From contig CAZYVA010000099.1 in the NCBI GenBank assembly GCA_964650695.1, positions 1 to 6,612 of the forward strand: a stretch of DNA of 6,612 bases, in the 5' to 3' direction. Shown here piece by piece: positions 6,428-6,612 of the stretch. Every line of letters begins with the position of its first letter. The stretch's first letter is position 1. Under the pieces are notes generated by a model that saw nothing but the letters and a program-made list of their open reading frames with translations, had not been told where the DNA came from and did no database searches. The stretch comes from CAZYVA01 sp964650695. GTDB taxonomy: Bacteria; Bacillota; Clostridia; Lachnospirales; Lachnospiraceae. A program made the translations under genes and the position numbers.

Positions 6428-6488
6428 TTTGAAAGAGATATACAGCCTCTTACGTGCAAGCACGACGCGTCTATATATCTCTTTCAAA
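6428..6488. repeat. 15-bp perfect stem-loop inside the repeat unit
   Basis: TTTGAAAGAGATATA (6428-6442) is perfectly complementary to TATATCTCTTTCAAA (6474-6488). The 31-nt interior contains a smaller stem CGTGC (6453-6457) / GCACG (6460-6464), and ACAGCCTC (6442-6449), which is complementary to GAGGCTGT of the neighbouring domain (6392-6399). The arms are AT-rich, unlike the GC-rich three-way domain. Confidence 0.8.
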
Positions 6489-6514
6489 TTGGCCGTGAAT
6501 AGGAGCCACAGGTC

Positions 6515-6612
6515 GTTAGCATTCACGGCCCCTCCCCTACAAGCCACAGACCGCCTTTTAGAAGGCTATATGCCGCTTCGCGTCATATGTCTGAGGCTGT
6601 AAGGGGAGGTTC
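6515..6612. repeat. 202-bp structured repeat, second unit, cut by the window end
   Basis: The 98 visible bases match 6313-6411 with a single difference. The first hairpin reads GCCTTTTAGAAGGC, lacking one C relative to GCCTTCTTAGAAGGC in unit 1, which shortens its stem by one pair. The outer-stem arm ATTCACGGCC (6521-6530), both inner hairpins and the AGGGGAGG arm are all present. The unit continues past 6612, so the number of copies is unknown. Confidence 0.85.

Larger units (their letters stand above)
6313..6514. repeat. 202-bp structured repeat, first (complete) unit
   Basis: The period is set by GTTAGCATTCACGGCC at 6313 and again at 6515. The foldable part is 6319-6500: ATTCACGGCC (6319-6328) is the perfect complement of GGCCGTGAAT (6491-6500) and closes the unit. 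Inside are a three-way-junction domain (6329-6408), a small hairpin CTGC-TTC-GCAG (6412-6422) and a long stem-loop (6428-6488). Only 6501-6520 is a linker; it contains AGCCACAG (6504-6511), also found in the 5' arm of the three-way domain. Most of the unit is paired in this model, and either strand could be transcribed. No coding sequence, terminator or known RNA family is recognised. Open frames through it are artefacts of the palindromes. Confidence 0.85.

Noticed and set aside
6236..6502. 88-codon open frame running from the methyltransferase end into the repeat
   Set aside because: It overlaps trmN6 in another frame and then translates palindromic repeat sequence; there is no family resemblance.
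6313..6612. CRISPR array
   Set aside because: The repeated part is nearly 100 bp or more with a 202-bp period and the whole unit is conserved, so there are no short repeats with unique spacers.
6313..6612. Integron attC sites or cassette array
   Set aside because: The GTTAGC at the unit ends does not fit the GTTRRRY/RYYYAAC core sites, and there is no cassette gene or integrase.

Overview
The window looks like a chromosomal segment from a moderately GC-rich member of the Clostridia, most likely a Lachnospiraceae-type gut anaerobe. This rests on the Firmicutes gene order holB-yaaT-trmN6/yabB, the strong AGGAGG-type ribosome binding sites, and the protein styles. All recognised genes lie on the + strand, and I could not run any database search.

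Layout. (1) Positions 49-390 hold the C-terminal half of a 5'-methylthioadenosine/S-adenosylhomocysteine nucleosidase. The N-terminal half is missing and an in-frame stop lies just upstream, so it is probably a broken gene. (2) Positions 391-546 are intergenic, with a strong intrinsic terminator (two overlapping, mutually exclusive hairpins, each followed by T-runs) and a probable promoter. (3) Positions 547-1392 encode a three-helix membrane protein with a proline-rich cytoplasmic-type tail; I do not recognise its function. (4) Positions 1393-1640 form a 248-nt leader with a good promoter match and several hairpins. It leads into (5) pgi, glucose-6-phosphate isomerase, at 1641-2990. (6) From 3073 to 6290 four tightly packed or overlapping genes form an apparent operon. 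They are a divergent guanylate-kinase-like nucleotide kinase, the DNA polymerase III delta-prime subunit (holB), the PSP1-domain Fe-S protein YaaT/RicT, and a TrmN6-type tRNA/RNA methyltransferase. The arrangement matches the Bacillus tmk...holB-yaaT...yabB neighbourhood, with a GK-like kinase near the place where tmk sits in Bacillus. (7) Positions 6291-6612 contain no gene but hold the most unusual object in the window. It is a 202-bp-period repeat whose complete unit (6319-6500) is self-complementary almost throughout. A perfect 10-bp outer stem encloses a near-fully paired three-way-junction domain, a small hairpin and a 15-bp perfect stem-loop. A second unit begins 202 bp later, is essentially identical over the 98 bp visible, and runs off the window edge.

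Functionally, pgi is central carbon metabolism. The 3073-6290 operon mixes nucleotide phosphorylation, replication (clamp loader), RNA maturation or regulation, and RNA modification, a typical housekeeping mix. The candidate for something undescribed is the structured repeat array after the operon, followed by the structured leader of pgi.
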